Positions 20,310 to 29,463 of a stretch of 64,000 nt of DNA are shown one piece after another (the first letter of the stretch is position 1; each line of letters opens with the position of its first letter). The translations under genes and the position numbers were made by a program. Origin of the DNA: Adhaeribacter radiodurans (GTDB lineage: Bacteria; Bacteroidota; Bacteroidia; Cytophagales; Hymenobacteraceae); contig NZ_CP055153.1 of the NCBI RefSeq assembly GCF_014075995.1, forward strand, positions 2,976,001-3,040,000. The letters are read 5' to 3'. The notes below the pieces were generated by a model, which saw nothing but the letters and a program-made list of their open reading frames with translations, searched no databases and had not been told where the DNA came from.

Positions 20310-20361
20310 TTATACGACTTTTCCGTATATCTACGAATTAATCGTATAAATGGAAAGATTA
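20298..20361. promoter_or_regulatory. Palindromic operator over the blaI-like start
   Basis: Perfect 20-bp inverted repeat (20298-20317 and 20342-20361) around a 24-nt centre. Two nested dyads share the same half-site: TATACG-N7-CGTATA (20311-20329) and TACGA-N5-TCGTA (20332-20346). This is the expected place for a BlaI-type autoregulatory operator. Confidence 0.75.
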
Positions 20362-20809
20362 TTTCAAAAAATTTACTATTTATTTTTTAGGTGAGTCAGG
20401 AAGTACCCTTTTCAGGTGAAAAAGCCAAAGATTTTAGCAGGCTTTTCTCTAAACTCGCCTCAAGTGCCAACCTAATTTACTATTTTCCAAGATGGCTAGA
20501 GGAGATAGAATTTTAACAAGAAGGGAAACTTAATGCCAGTTACTTTTCCATTATTTATTACATTGTTATTTTTTTATAGAACAAACAGCAACTATGGTTT
20601 TTTCTACCTATTACCCCATTGTAGGTGGGTGACGATGGCATTTTTACTGCAATCATATTAATTGCTTTTTATTTACCCAGACTTATAACGAGACCACTTT
20701 TACATAAGCTATAAAAGTGGTCTCCCAGGAAAAATAATTTTCTTTTTTGCTATTATTTAATCGGCCATTTGTTTTCTGCTAGTATGTTTTTTTTGCCTAT
20801 GTACTTCGG
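20310..20809. other. Intergenic between blaI-like gene and TonB receptor
   Basis: Contains the operator above, a terminator at 20690-20724 and otherwise AT-rich sequence. A mirror copy of the repressor start (ATG GAA AGA TTA) on the plus strand opens a frame of only 14 codons (20350-20394). Confidence 0.5.
20690..20724. terminator. Hairpin terminator downstream of the TonB-type receptor
   Basis: Perfect 13-bp inverted repeat (GAGACCACTTTTA / TAAAAGTGGTCTC) with a 9-nt loop, 85 nt after the receptor stop. No long T-tract follows. Confidence 0.55.
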
Positions 20810-23245
20810 CTAGTTACCTTTAGTTCCCCCGGCTCTGTCAACTTCGTTTAAATCTACCTGGAGCTTCTTTGCTTCAAACTTCTCTCCTTTGCTGAAGCGG
20901 TAACGCAGATTTACTTTAAAGGCTTGGGTACCGTTATATTGCTGTGAAGTGGTTGTGTTTCCGTTTATAGTTGTGTGACCCGCTATTCTTTTGGTTCTGA
21001 ATACATCTGTAACGCTAAGGCTCAGGTCCAGTTTTTCATTTAAAAAAGATCGTTTTAAACCCGCATCTACCCACCAGTTATCCTTCAGTTGGTAAAGTCC
21101 ATAAGCAATTGGGCCCTGGTAACCCGCGTTTATTTCCATGCGCATACCTCCCGGTAGTAGTATGTTATGGTTCGTTTGTGCCAGAAAAGTTACTTGCTCA
21201 TTTTGCAGTACCTGTTCACCTCTGTTTAGGGCAAAGCGCTGGTAAAGAAGCGTGGTATTGTTGTTCATTTCCCAATTAGCCGACACCTGCACGGGAGCAG
21301 CCAGTGTAGCACTTGTGCTCTTCCTATCATCCACGTTCTGCTGCTGAAAAATAGTTAACTGATCAGAATAAATTTGGACCGGTACCTCTGCAATAAAATC
21401 TTTTGTGAGCGAGTAGTCCAGCAACAGATTATAACGCTGCTTAAAGGTTTGAGTCAGGGAAAAAGAATGGGTGTACTGTGGCTTCAGGTAAGGATTGCCC
21501 TGTACCAGCGAATAAGGATCGAGGTAGAACACGAATGGATTAAGCGACTCATATTGTGGCCGGTTTATTCTTCGGCTATAGTTGTAGCTGATCTGATACT
21601 CGTCATTTACGTTCTGCTGCAAAAACAAGCTGGGAAACAGATCCAGGTACTTCCGTTCAGTGCTTTGGTTAAGGGTTACAGAACGGCCCTCTGTTGTTGT
21701 TTGCTCTGCCCGCAAGCCTCCCTGCAGGTGCCACCTTTTGCCCATTGGAGTAGCGTAGTTGGCATAGGCAGCATATATGTTTTCTTTATATATAAAGTGG
21801 TTACTTCTGCTCTCGTCCAGGTGTTGTATGTTGCCAGCTGTTGTATAAAAGTGAAGTTCATTATCAGATACAACATGGCTTACTTTTGCTCCTGCTTCCA
21901 GTTTGCCTAGCTTACCAAGTGATTTGGTAAAATCGGTTTTAGCTGCGTATATATCGTAAGTGCCCGGGTTTTCTGAAAGCAACAAATCTGTTCTGACAGG
22001 TGCCTCAGTGCCCAGGCTGTCATACTTATTCAGGAAGCTGGCCTTATCATCACTTATCAATCGCACATAGTCCACATTAGCCGACAGCGTGGTACCAAGA
22101 GTATCCAGGTTGCCTAGGTAGTGCAGGTTTAAAGCGCTGTTATTATATTTGTTATTCGATTTGTTAGCGGCATTTACATACACGTCCGTTTGCTGGTTTA
22201 GATGGCTCAGGTACGTGTTGGCCTGCACCTGATCTTGTGTCCGGTAGCGGGAAACACTACCGGATACTCCTATACTATGTTGGGTGTTGATGGAATAATC
22301 CGTTCCTATTCGTAATGCCGGCACAAAACGGGAGCCCTTTTCTTTTAGCCGCTGGTTCAGGCTTTGGCCAATGTTATCAGAAGAGGTGCGCTGCATGTTG
22401 TTGCTACGGAAACGGGTCCGCTCCGCCACATCCAGATTCGCAAAAGAACTCCAACGGCCTTGCTTGTAGTTAAGATCAGTGCCGGCGGAATAGCCGTGTA
22501 GCTCGGCATACTGATATCCTGCATATACACTACCATTCATACCGGCTATGGTATTTTTTTTCAGATTGATGTTGATGATGCCGGAAGCACCCTCTGCATC
22601 ATACCTGGCGGAAGGGTTTGTTATAATTTCCAGATCCTTGATGTTTTCCGCCGACATGCTTTGAAGCAGGTTCTGCAGCTCTTTGCCACTCAGGTAAGAC
22701 GTCCTGCCATCAACCATGATCTGCACGCCGGCTTTGCCGTTCAGCTTTATATTTCCCTCCTGGTCTACCCATACCCCTGGAGATTTTGTAAGCACTTCAA
22801 AGGCAGTTGCGCCACTTGCCAGAGCAGTACCTTCCACACTCACCACCATCTTATCCGCCTGATTTATCACGGTAGGGCGCATAGCCTGCACAACCACTTC
22901 CCCCAACATTCCTGTATCTTCCAGTAAAGTTAGGTTACCAAAGTCTTTGTTAAAGTTATTTCCGTTTACCTCAAATAGGGCCGTTTCTAATGTTGTGTAG
23001 CCAATCATACTAAGCCTGACTTTGTACATGCCAGCACCTGGCGCTACCATCTGGAAGCCACCTTCCAAACTGGCAATGGTTCCGGTTACTATTTTACCAT
23101 CTGTGGCTTTCAGCACGGCCACATTTACAAAGCCCAAGGGTTGCCCTTTAGCGTCCTGCACGGTGCCGGAAAGCTTTCCCTGGGCCAGACCATGCTGGGC
23201 AAAAAATAGGAACAGAACAAAAAGGGGTAATTTGAGTAATTTCAT
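20810..23245 (-). CDS. TonB-dependent-receptor-like outer-membrane protein (beta-barrel family, PF14905-like)
   Basis: An 811-residue outer-membrane receptor. Signal peptide ends in FFAQHGLAQ (about 22). CarboxypepD_reg domain about 25-110 (GKLSGTVQDAKGQPLGFVNVAV). Plug about 115-235 with GVWVDQEGNIKLNGKAGVQIMVDGR and NPSARYDAEGASGIININLKK, the diagnostic motif of this subfamily. The rest is the large barrel. No SusD-like partner is adjacent. It is divergent from a LytS/LytTR two-component pair across 335 nt, which may control it. Ligand unknown. Confidence 0.92.
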   Translation of the reverse strand: MKLLKLPLFVLFLFFAQHGLAQGKLSGTVQDAKGQPLGFVNVAVLKATDGKIVTGTIASLEGGFQMVAPGAGMYKVRLSMIGYTTLETALFEVNGNNFNKDFGNLTLLEDTGMLGEVVVQAMRPTVINQADKMVVSVEGTALASGATAFEVLTKSPGVWVDQEGNIKLNGKAGVQIMVDGRTSYLSGKELQNLLQSMSAENIKDLEIITNPSARYDAEGASGIININLKKNTIAGMNGSVYAGYQYAELHGYSAGTDLNYKQGRWSSFANLDVAERTRFRSNNMQRTSSDNIGQSLNQRLKEKGSRFVPALRIGTDYSINTQHSIGVSGSVSRYRTQDQVQANTYLSHLNQQTDVYVNAANKSNNKYNNSALNLHYLGNLDTLGTTLSANVDYVRLISDDKASFLNKYDSLGTEAPVRTDLLLSENPGTYDIYAAKTDFTKSLGKLGKLEAGAKVSHVVSDNELHFYTTAGNIQHLDESRSNHFIYKENIYAAYANYATPMGKRWHLQGGLRAEQTTTEGRSVTLNQSTERKYLDLFPSLFLQQNVNDEYQISYNYSRRINRPQYESLNPFVFYLDPYSLVQGNPYLKPQYTHSFSLTQTFKQRYNLLLDYSLTKDFIAEVPVQIYSDQLTIFQQQNVDDRKSTSATLAAPVQVSANWEMNNNTTLLYQRFALNRGEQVLQNEQVTFLAQTNHNILLPGGMRMEINAGYQGPIAYGLYQLKDNWWVDAGLKRSFLNEKLDLSLSVTDVFRTKRIAGHTTINGNTTTSQQYNGTQAFKVNLRYRFSKGEKFEAKKLQVDLNEVDRAGGTKGN

Positions 23246-23580
23246 AGTCTTTTTTATGTTTAGTTGTTTTTCATTCTTTCTTCTTCAGCTTTGCGCTGTT
23301 TGTAGATCAAAGATGAAAAGACACAGGAAGCAATGAAACCACATGCTGATGAACCGGAACATTAGGTGAATGAACTTGGATATAACTTGAATGAAAAGGA
23401 GAGGCACTGGAATGAAACAGATAGATTGGGGTACTAAAAACTGGCCGAAGTAAATAGCCGGTAATCTTTTATGCCCATCTATAACTGCAAAGTAAGATTA
23501 TCGTGCTTGCAAATTGAAAGGAACTTACATTAATTGCATCAGCTAGGAAAAACTGAATTAAACTACCGCCCGCCCTGCAG
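23246..23580. other. Divergent promoter region, receptor versus two-component system
   Basis: Spacer between the minus-strand receptor and the plus-strand sensor kinase. No clear dyad or repeat is seen; promoters for both directions must lie here. Confidence 0.5.
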
Positions 23581-24636
23581 ATGCACTTTAATTGGAACTT
23601 TATACTTACCAGAGTTGGTACAGCAGCCTTAACATCTGTCTTCTTCTTCTACACGTTTGTCTTCATTAATTTGGGCACCATATTCTGGTTTGAGGCCAGT
23701 GCACTAAAAGAATTGCTACTCGTGTCGCTGTTTCTTATTTCCACATTCTGGATGCATCCTAAGATTTCAACGCTCTTTTATGCTCCTCCTTTTCCAAGAC
23801 TTCCTGATTATATGAATGCTTTTTTAGAGGCGGCATTTGTTATTGTAACCAGCCTCTTCCTGTGTTTACTCTTTGTGTACCTGCCAACAAATATTCTTCT
23901 GCCCAGCGTGGAGGTGCTGCCTATTCGGGTTAGGTCGAGCTTTGTGGTGGGAGCTATTATTTCCCTCTTCTTTTATTACTTTGTAGAGCGCCAACGGAAA
24001 ACAAAGCTGCTGCAGGCAGAGCATTTACGGGCAGAGCAACTGCATAAAGAGAGTTATAGGGCACAGTTGGAAGCGTTGAAAAACCAAATAAATCCGCACT
24101 TCCTCTTCAATAGCCTGAATGTACTGCATTCGCTCATCTATGTGGACCAGGATAAGGCCGCACAGTTCCTGAGTCAGCTTTCAGAGGTTTACCGGTTCCT
24201 GCTCGATAGCAGCAGCAAACAGTTGGTGCCTCTAAAAACCGAGCTTGAACTGGTACATGCATACCTGTACCTGCTAAAGACCCGGTTCGGCGAGAACGTG
24301 CAATTTCAGGTTGAGGTGCCCGATGCGTACCGGCAATTGGAGCTCCCCCCTACAGCAGCGCAAATGTTAATCGAGAACGCAATAAAGCACAACGGCTCCA
24401 CTTCGCGGAAACCCCTTTTAATTTCTATTTTTGTGGCAGACGGCAAACTGGTAGTGAAAAACAACCTGCAGCCACGGTTCGATGAAGTAAAATCAACCAA
24501 GATTGGCTTAAAGAACATAAGCACCCGGTACAGCTACCTAACCAGCCAAGAAGTGGAAATAGAGCAAATGGATCAGGAGTTTATCGTGCGCCTGCCGTTA
24601 CTTAAAGTTGAGCAACATGAAAATACTTATCATTGA
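23581..24636 (+). CDS. LytS/YehU-type sensor histidine kinase
   Basis: A 351-residue membrane histidine kinase. About four hydrophobic segments fill residues 10-140, then a short coiled linker (about 140-165), the His_kinase domain with the phosphoacceptor His in INPHFLFNSLNVLHSL (about 175-190), and an ATPase domain with N-box MLIENAIKHN (about 260) and a final GLKNISTRYSYL segment. It overlaps the response regulator gene by 20 nt, so the two form a cognate pair. The signal is unknown; the divergent TonB-type receptor is the closest possible target. Confidence 0.93.
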   Translation: MHFNWNFILTRVGTAALTSVFFFYTFVFINLGTIFWFEASALKELLLVSLFLISTFWMHPKISTLFYAPPFPRLPDYMNAFLEAAFVIVTSLFLCLLFVYLPTNILLPSVEVLPIRVRSSFVVGAIISLFFYYFVERQRKTKLLQAEHLRAEQLHKESYRAQLEALKNQINPHFLFNSLNVLHSLIYVDQDKAAQFLSQLSEVYRFLLDSSSKQLVPLKTELELVHAYLYLLKTRFGENVQFQVEVPDAYRQLELPPTAAQMLIENAIKHNGSTSRKPLLISIFVADGKLVVKNNLQPRFDEVKSTKIGLKNISTRYSYLTSQEVEIEQMDQEFIVRLPLLKVEQHENTYH

Positions 24637-25375
24637 AAATGAGCAACTCGCAGCCGATGCCCTGGGCGCCATTATCACCCGGCTCAGGCCCGAAGCCAGA
24701 ATTGTGGCTTCCATTGGTTCTGTAGAGGAAGCGGTGGAGTGGCTGATATTACACCAAAGCCCGGATCTGATCTTCTGCGACATTCACTTATCTGACGGCA
24801 GCAGTTTTGAGATTTTTAAGCAGGTAGAGGTGAAATGTCCAATTATCTTCACGACAGCGTACAACCAATATGCAATAGAGGCTTTCCAGGTCAACAGCAT
24901 CGATTATCTCCTGAAACCCTTAAAGGCAGTGGAGGTGGCAAAGGCCATAAAGAAGCACGAAGACCTGAAGCAACACCATGTTTCGCAGGAAATAAGTAAC
25001 CTGCACCATCTGGTACAGGCACCACCGCCCCAGCCCTCCCGTTCAAGGTTTCTCGTAAAGAGCGGGCAGGCCATTAAAGCTGTAGCGGTAGAGGAGGTTT
25101 CTTATTTTTGGGCAGAAGAAGGGGTAGTGTTTCTGGTAACGCAACAAGGTAGGCGCTATATCATCAACCACACCTTAGACCAATTAGAAGACCAACTGGA
25201 AAAAAAAGCTTTTTTCCGGGCTAACAGACAGCTCATCGTGCATATAATCGCCGTGCAGGAGGTAAGGCCCTACTTCAAAGGACGCTTGCATCTGTTACTA
25301 CAACCTGCCTTTCCAACAGACATCATCGTGAGCAACAGCAAAGCCAATGCTTTCAAAGAGTGGCTGGACCAGTAG
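24617..25375 (+). CDS. LytTR-family response regulator
   Basis: A 252-residue response regulator. Receiver domain (about 1-120) with ENEQ acidic pocket, phosphoacceptor Asp in IFCDIHLSDGSSF and the Lys in YLLKPLKA; LytTR DNA-binding domain (about 148-250) with SGQAIKAVAVEEVSYFWAEEGVVFLV and FFRANRQLIVHI. The ATG at 24617 is preferred to a TTG at 24608 because it begins right at the receiver beta strand (MKILIIENEQL). Overlap with the kinase gene implies coupled translation. Confidence 0.95.
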   Translation: MKILIIENEQLAADALGAIITRLRPEARIVASIGSVEEAVEWLILHQSPDLIFCDIHLSDGSSFEIFKQVEVKCPIIFTTAYNQYAIEAFQVNSIDYLLKPLKAVEVAKAIKKHEDLKQHHVSQEISNLHHLVQAPPPQPSRSRFLVKSGQAIKAVAVEEVSYFWAEEGVVFLVTQQGRRYIINHTLDQLEDQLEKKAFFRANRQLIVHIIAVQEVRPYFKGRLHLLLQPAFPTDIIVSNSKANAFKEWLDQ

Positions 25376-25403
25376 CTCCGGCACCACACCAACCGCCGGT
25401 GCT
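25374..25403 (+). terminator. Possible terminator after the LytTR regulator
   Basis: A 9-bp inverted repeat with one mismatch (AGCTCCGGC / GCCGGTGCT) begins in the stop codon. GC-rich stem but no T-tract, so only suggestive. Confidence 0.35.
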
Positions 25404-25747
25404 ATAGGCATACCTACAGCAGCGGCTGCTCTACATTATTAGGCGAACCAATCTTATAAAGAATGCATTTAGCTGTTTCTTCATACAAGTAGCGCTGGAG
25501 TAGCATTTTCGTCTGGCTCAAACTGGTATTTTAGCACTTCTTCTTTTTTCAGAATATTGACTTAATCTCCTCATTGTTTCCTCTGTGCACAATGGGATTG
25601 CAACTCTAAGTTATAACCAGTTAGATGTAATATGAACCTGGTTGTTCTCAGAAAAACAATCCTTACCCTAAACAGTTACCAAATAGTAATAGGAAATAGG
25701 CTGAAAGGGCAACGCTCTTGATTTACGAATTGTTGATTTAATAATTG
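25376..25747. other. Intergenic, nothing further recognised
   Basis: Lies between the convergent regulator gene and the acyltransferase pseudogene. Apart from the hairpin at its left edge no feature is seen. Confidence 0.5.
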
Positions 25748-26890
25748 TTACATTTGGACTACTACATAATTCCTTTCCCGATCCTCCGCCAACTTTTTTC
25801 GCAGCCATTTGCGAACTGGCTCATCATACCATTTCCAGGCAGCATAAGCCAAAACAATCCCTCCTATCAAAATCAGTAACGCATAGGGCCACATTTGCAC
25901 CATTGTTATGCCTTTGTGATTACTAATCCAGGCCACGTAAAAATAGACTAGTGGGTAATGTACCAGGTAAAGCGGATAGGATATATTCCCTAAGAACTGG
26001 CATATTTTGTTCTCCCTTGACGTAAGCGTCACTCCACAGGCGCCCCAATATACGATCAGCGAAAAAGGGATAATAATGCAAACAGAATCATAGATTCCGT
26101 TTAGCCAAACATGCTCGGCATCGTCAATGCGCGGCATATAAAGAACGATGGTGACTAAAAGGCTGCACCATAATTAAGCATGTTTAATGCGTGTTAGCTT
26201 TGCTACCCGTGCAAGTAACAGAATGGCAAAGAAAGGGTACATGGTACGGGTTAATCTAATCCGTACCTGTTCCACATTCAATGTCCAGCCACCACTGACA
26301 TCTCCGTTAGTGATGGCCAGGTGGATCAGGGCAATATCCGAGAGGCCTACCAAAACACTTTAGGTAGTATGGGAAAATTTTCTGATCCAGACAGCATAAA
26401 GAATGTAGGCAATGTATTCGAAGAACAAGGACCATCCTACGCTATTTAAAGGGTGCATCTCCTGCCAACCACGTATATCCAAGGGTAAGGGAACCGGCAG
26501 GATAGTATAACCGATCAGCATGACCAGTAGCATCTTCCAGAGCGGAATAGTATGAATAAGCGGCCAGATTTCAGAATCTGTAAAATAGAACCCGATAGCG
26601 CCGAGGGTCATCCCCAGAACTACCATGGGTTGAAGCCGTTCGATACGGCGTTTGAAAAAACTACCTACTGTCATTTTAGACCAGCGGTTATCGTAAGCAT
26701 AACCCATTACGAAACCAGATATTAAAAAGAAAAAGTCGACGGCCAGATACCCGTGATTAACCATTTTATCTAAATTACTGATGGAGAATGGTTCGTCTAG
26801 ATGAAATGTAACAACTATTATGGCTGCTAGCCCGCGAAGACCATCTAATATAGGATAGTGTTGCTTGGTGGCCAGCTCATTATTGTTCAT
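25748..26890 (-). pseudogene. Acyltransferase 3 (OafA/YrhL-like) with two in-frame stops
   Basis: A single frame encodes an integral-membrane acyltransferase of about 380 residues, family used to O-acylate surface polysaccharide or lipid. N-terminal signature: PILDGLRGLAAIIVVTFHL, FFFLISGFVMGYAYDNRW and FFKRRIERLQP; C-terminal: LGNISYPLYLVHYPLVYFY and WYDEPVRKWLRKKL. The frame is interrupted by TAA at 26360-26362 (KFSHTT-stop-SVLVGL) and TAA at 26174-26176 (RIKHA-stop-LWCS) with no indel between. Coding character continues through both stops, so decay looks recent. An IS copy lies about 110 nt upstream of the start and may have removed its promoter. Confidence 0.85.
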
Positions 26891-27061
26891 TAATACAATT
26901 GGATATACAACCTATAAATTAAAACCGGTGCAAATTATAAAAAGAAGTCATGAGGGCTCAGCCAGACAGGGCTAAATTCAAAACCTTTATTTCAGAATGT
27001 AAGCTTCCCCAAAAATAGAACTGTTCAGGAAGAGGAAAAAACTTAACTTAGAACAGTACTT

Positions 27062-27328
27062 ATGAAAAGAAAGATCTTTAGTCCCCAACAAATTGCTAAA
27101 ATTCTCAAGGAATTTGAGGATGGTAAAAGTGCGGCCGAGATTAGCCGAGAGCATGGAGTGAGTCAAGCGGCTTTTTACAAATGGCGGCAACGTTACAACG
27201 GTATGGATGCGACCGAGCTGAAGCGGCTCAAGGATTTAGAAGAAGAGAACCGGCGGTTGAAAGCCATGTATGCGGAACTAGCCTTAGACTTAAAATTAGC
27301 GAAGGAGATCATCGAAAAAAAGCTTTGA
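27062..27328 (+). CDS. IS3-family transposase OrfA, copy 1
   Basis: An 88-residue DNA-binding subunit: HTH_Tnp_1/HTH_8 type helix-turn-helix ([18 protein letters not shown], then [18 protein letters not shown]) followed by a leucine-zipper-like helix ([29 protein letters not shown]). It ends at TGA just past the heptamer A AAA AAG (27316-27322), the standard IS3-family -1 frameshift site, which would produce the OrfAB transposase. Confidence 0.95.
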   Translation: MKRKIFSPQQIAKILKEFEDGKSAAEISREHGVSQAAFYKWRQRYNGMDATELKRLKDLEEENRRLKAMYAELALDLKLAKEIIEKKL

Positions 27329-28161
27329 AGCCCTGCCAAAAGCGACAGCTGGTGGAAGAGGTTTACCAGCAACCACAAGCCGGCATCAGCAGGGCGTGCC
27401 GGGTATTGAGCTTAAGCAAGTCGGTTTACTATTATCAAGCTGTTAAAGAGGACCAACCGGTGGAAGAAGCTTTACGGCAGAAAGCCGAGCAGCATCCCCG
27501 AGAAGGTTTTTGGAAGGTCTATGTACGGTTACGTAAAGAAGGCCATCTTTGGAATCATAAACGGGTTTATCGCATCTACACCGCTTTGGGTTTAAACCTG
27601 CGTCGTAAAGCGAAAAAGCGTCTACCCGCCCGCATCCAACAGCCCCTGCAAGTACCGCAGACATTGAACTATACTTGGTCGATTGATTTTATGAGTGATG
27701 CTTTGCTGAACGGGCGAAAGTTCCGCTCTTTCCATGTGCTAGATGATTATAACCGGGAAATCTTGCATATTGAAGTGGACTTTTCTTTGAAAAGCAACCG
27801 GGTAGTTTGGGTACTGAATCACCTATTAAAGCGAAGAGAAAAACCAAAACAGATCCGAATGGATAACGGACCAGAGTTTGTGGCTAGCTTAATGAAGGAA
27901 TGGAGTCAGGTCCAAGGGATAGAATTTAAATATATTCAACCCGGCAAGCCAACGCAAAACGCCTTTGTAGAACGGTTTAACGGTACCTTCCGCCGAAATG
28001 TACTTAATGCTTACTTATTTGAAAACCTGGAGGAAGTAAGAGAAATTACGGCGACTTGGCTCGAGGATTACAACCATAAAAGACCACATGATGCTTTGAA
28101 TGGAATGGCTCCCGTTGAATATGCTAGAAAAAAGCAGCTTAGTAAAGTAGTATCACCTTAA
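27181..28161 (+). CDS. IS3-family transposase OrfB (DDE integrase domain), copy 1
   Basis: Catalytic part of the transposase, in the -1 frame of OrfA. The real protein is likely the OrfAB fusion, joining at 27322, where the sequence becomes [15 protein letters not shown]; residues before this are out-of-frame OrfA codons. It has the HTH_21 region ([18 protein letters not shown]) and the rve core with the DDE triad in SIDFMSDAL (D), RMDNGPEF (D) and [12 protein letters not shown] (E), ending with [18 protein letters not shown]. It appears intact and potentially active. Confidence 0.92.
   Translation: MAATLQRYGCDRAEAAQGFRRREPAVESHVCGTSLRLKISEGDHRKKALKPCQKRQLVEEVYQQPQAGISRACRVLSLSKSVYYYQAVKEDQPVEEALRQKAEQHPREGFWKVYVRLRKEGHLWNHKRVYRIYTALGLNLRRKAKKRLPARIQQPLQVPQTLNYTWSIDFMSDALLNGRKFRSFHVLDDYNREILHIEVDFSLKSNRVVWVLNHLLKRREKPKQIRMDNGPEFVASLMKEWSQVQGIEFKYIQPGKPTQNAFVERFNGTFRRNVLNAYLFENLEEVREITATWLEDYNHKRPHDALNGMAPVEYARKKQLSKVVSP
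27316..27322 (+). promoter_or_regulatory. Programmed -1 frameshift site A AAA AAG, copy 1
   Basis: The heptamer is in the proper phase for orfA (A AAA AAG, then CTT TGA). A one-base slip leads directly into the orfB frame, the known IS3-family mechanism for making the full transposase. Confidence 0.85.
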
Positions 28162-28222
28162 TTAGAATTTATAATTGTAACCAGTTCTAAAAACGGGAAG
28201 CTTACAAGAAGGCTTTCAAGAA

Positions 28223-28267
28223 AAAACTCTTAATCAATAGTTAATACTACTGCCGATTAAGAGTTTT
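28223..28267 (-). terminator. Terminator of the TlpA/rhodanese-remnant transcript
   Basis: Perfect 13-bp inverted repeat (AAAACTCTTAATC / GATTAAGAGTTTT) with a 19-nt loop. On the minus strand the stem ends in GAGTTTTTTCTT. It lies beyond the end of the decayed rhodanese region; the IS inserted 16 nt further along. Confidence 0.7.
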
Positions 28268-28511
28268 GAAATTAATTCTGCGATTAGTTATTTCTTGCAG
28301 TAGCTCAGCCAGAAACCCTGTCAGACCTTGGCTTGGTGCTGTTGCCTAAGAATTATTTATAGTAGCCAGAAAATAAAGTGATGCCGTTCAGTCAGTAGAA
28401 TTAATTCCTCCAACTAGGATATAGTATTTCTTTTACCAGATAATTGCCTTATCTATGAATGAGGGAACATAAAGTTTCAGAAATTTTTCTATAATATTTT
28501 AATTCTAGGAT

Positions 28512-28773
28512 TTATTTACTAAATGGAAGGTCTGCTCTTTTTAACCCTGAAAAATCTTCGGAAACATTATACACCCATTGAGATCCCATCTCCTGCATCA
28601 ATTTAGCTGCCCTTTGCGGCCATTTACCGCACAAAAAACTCATTATAACTTGTGTCCAAAGAGGAAAGTTGATTTAGAAACTCTGAACCATTATAATTAG
28701 AGTTTAAAGCCTTATTCAATTGCCTACCTGCATAATCCGGACTGGGTCGAACTTCCAGGAAAATAATTTTGGA
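28512..28773 (-). pseudogene. Decayed rhodanese domain, former C-terminus of the TlpA protein
   Basis: Directly after the TAG of the TlpA gene and in the same frame, the sequence reads SKIIFLEVRPSPDYAGRQLN, a rhodanese start motif (DVRxxxEY...). That frame runs to a TAA at 28624. A shift to another frame near 28630-28640 restores the rest of the domain: LCGKWPQRAAKLMQEMGSQW, then VYNVSEDFSG, to a stop at 28512. The Cys of the CGKWPQR loop is in the position of the catalytic Cys. The last residues of the TlpA protein (MPKLLFSQEAKSYLAN) look like the usual lead-in helix of a rhodanese, so the ancestral gene was probably a TlpA-rhodanese fusion. Confidence 0.75.
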
Positions 28774-29463
28774 CTAATTGGCCAGGTAGCTTTTAGCTTC
28801 CTGACTAAATAATAATTTTGGCATATTGACCTTGGACAAAATTTTATCCGGCTGCGTCATTTTCTGCATAAATTCCCGGAATTCCTGATTGTCATAATCC
28901 GCCATACCGTCTTTGCGGGCTACAATTTGCCCCTCGGGTGAAATAACAAAGGTAGTTGGGATAACCTGCGTTTCGTAGGCGGCTGGTAAAGGACCATTAG
29001 GAGTATAAACCGGGAAAGTGAAGTTTCTTTTCTTAATAAATTTCTGTGCTTTGGCCGGGTCTTGATCCAAGGATATCATTACAAAGGCAATATTATCGGA
29101 ATGAACTTTCTCGTACAGACTTTGAATGTTTGGCATTTCGGCGATACAAGGCGGACACCAGGTTGCCCAGAAGTTCATGAAAATCACTTTCCCCCGGAGT
29201 GATTCTAACGAAGCCTCCTCGCCGGTGAGGGAGCGCAAATGAAAGTTATAGTCGGCAACCAGCGTTGGCGCGGAACTTCCGCCTGGAGTTGTATTTTCGT
29301 TTATTTCTTCTACTTTGGGTTTGATGAATCCGGTGGCCAGAATTATTCTTTGTACCTGACCAATAACTTCGGTGTGCAGCCCGGTCAGGTACAAGGTGCC
29401 AAATAGTAGCAAGGCAAATACCCAACCCGGTAATTTCTTAATCCAATTTATTATATTTTTCAT
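28774..29463 (-). CDS. TlpA-family membrane-anchored thiol:disulfide oxidoreductase
   Basis: Thioredoxin-fold protein of about 229 residues, anchored by an N-terminal helix (WVFALLLFGTLYLTGLH) with the catalytic domain in the periplasm. Active site WATWCPPC and the cis-Pro segment TQVIPTTF are intact. TlpA proteins reduce disulfides or persulfides. The start at 29463 (MKNIINWIKKLPGW) is preferred; an in-frame ATG at 29484 adds seven residues. About 40 residues follow the thioredoxin fold and resemble the start of a rhodanese domain cut off by the TAG. It lies downstream of YeeE/YedE and persulfide-dioxygenase genes, consistent with a role in reduced-sulfur metabolism. Confidence 0.88.
   Translation of the reverse strand: MKNIINWIKKLPGWVFALLLFGTLYLTGLHTEVIGQVQRIILATGFIKPKVEEINENTTPGGSSAPTLVADYNFHLRSLTGEEASLESLRGKVIFMNFWATWCPPCIAEMPNIQSLYEKVHSDNIAFVMISLDQDPAKAQKFIKKRNFTFPVYTPNGPLPAAYETQVIPTTFVISPEGQIVARKDGMADYDNQEFREFMQKMTQPDKILSKVNMPKLLFSQEAKSYLAN

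Larger units (their letters stand above)
26998..28206 (+). mobile_element. IS3-family insertion sequence (IS407-like), copy 1
   Basis: A 1209-bp element bounded by imperfect terminal inverted repeats that begin TGTAAGCTTCCC. It is flanked by a 4-bp target duplication AGAA (26994-26997 and 28207-28210). It carries overlapping orfA and orfB with a -1 slippery site. The 4-bp duplication and the transposase style (SIDFMSDAL..., DDYNREIL) point to the IS407 group. By eye it is identical to the copy at 51072-52280. Confidence 0.95.
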
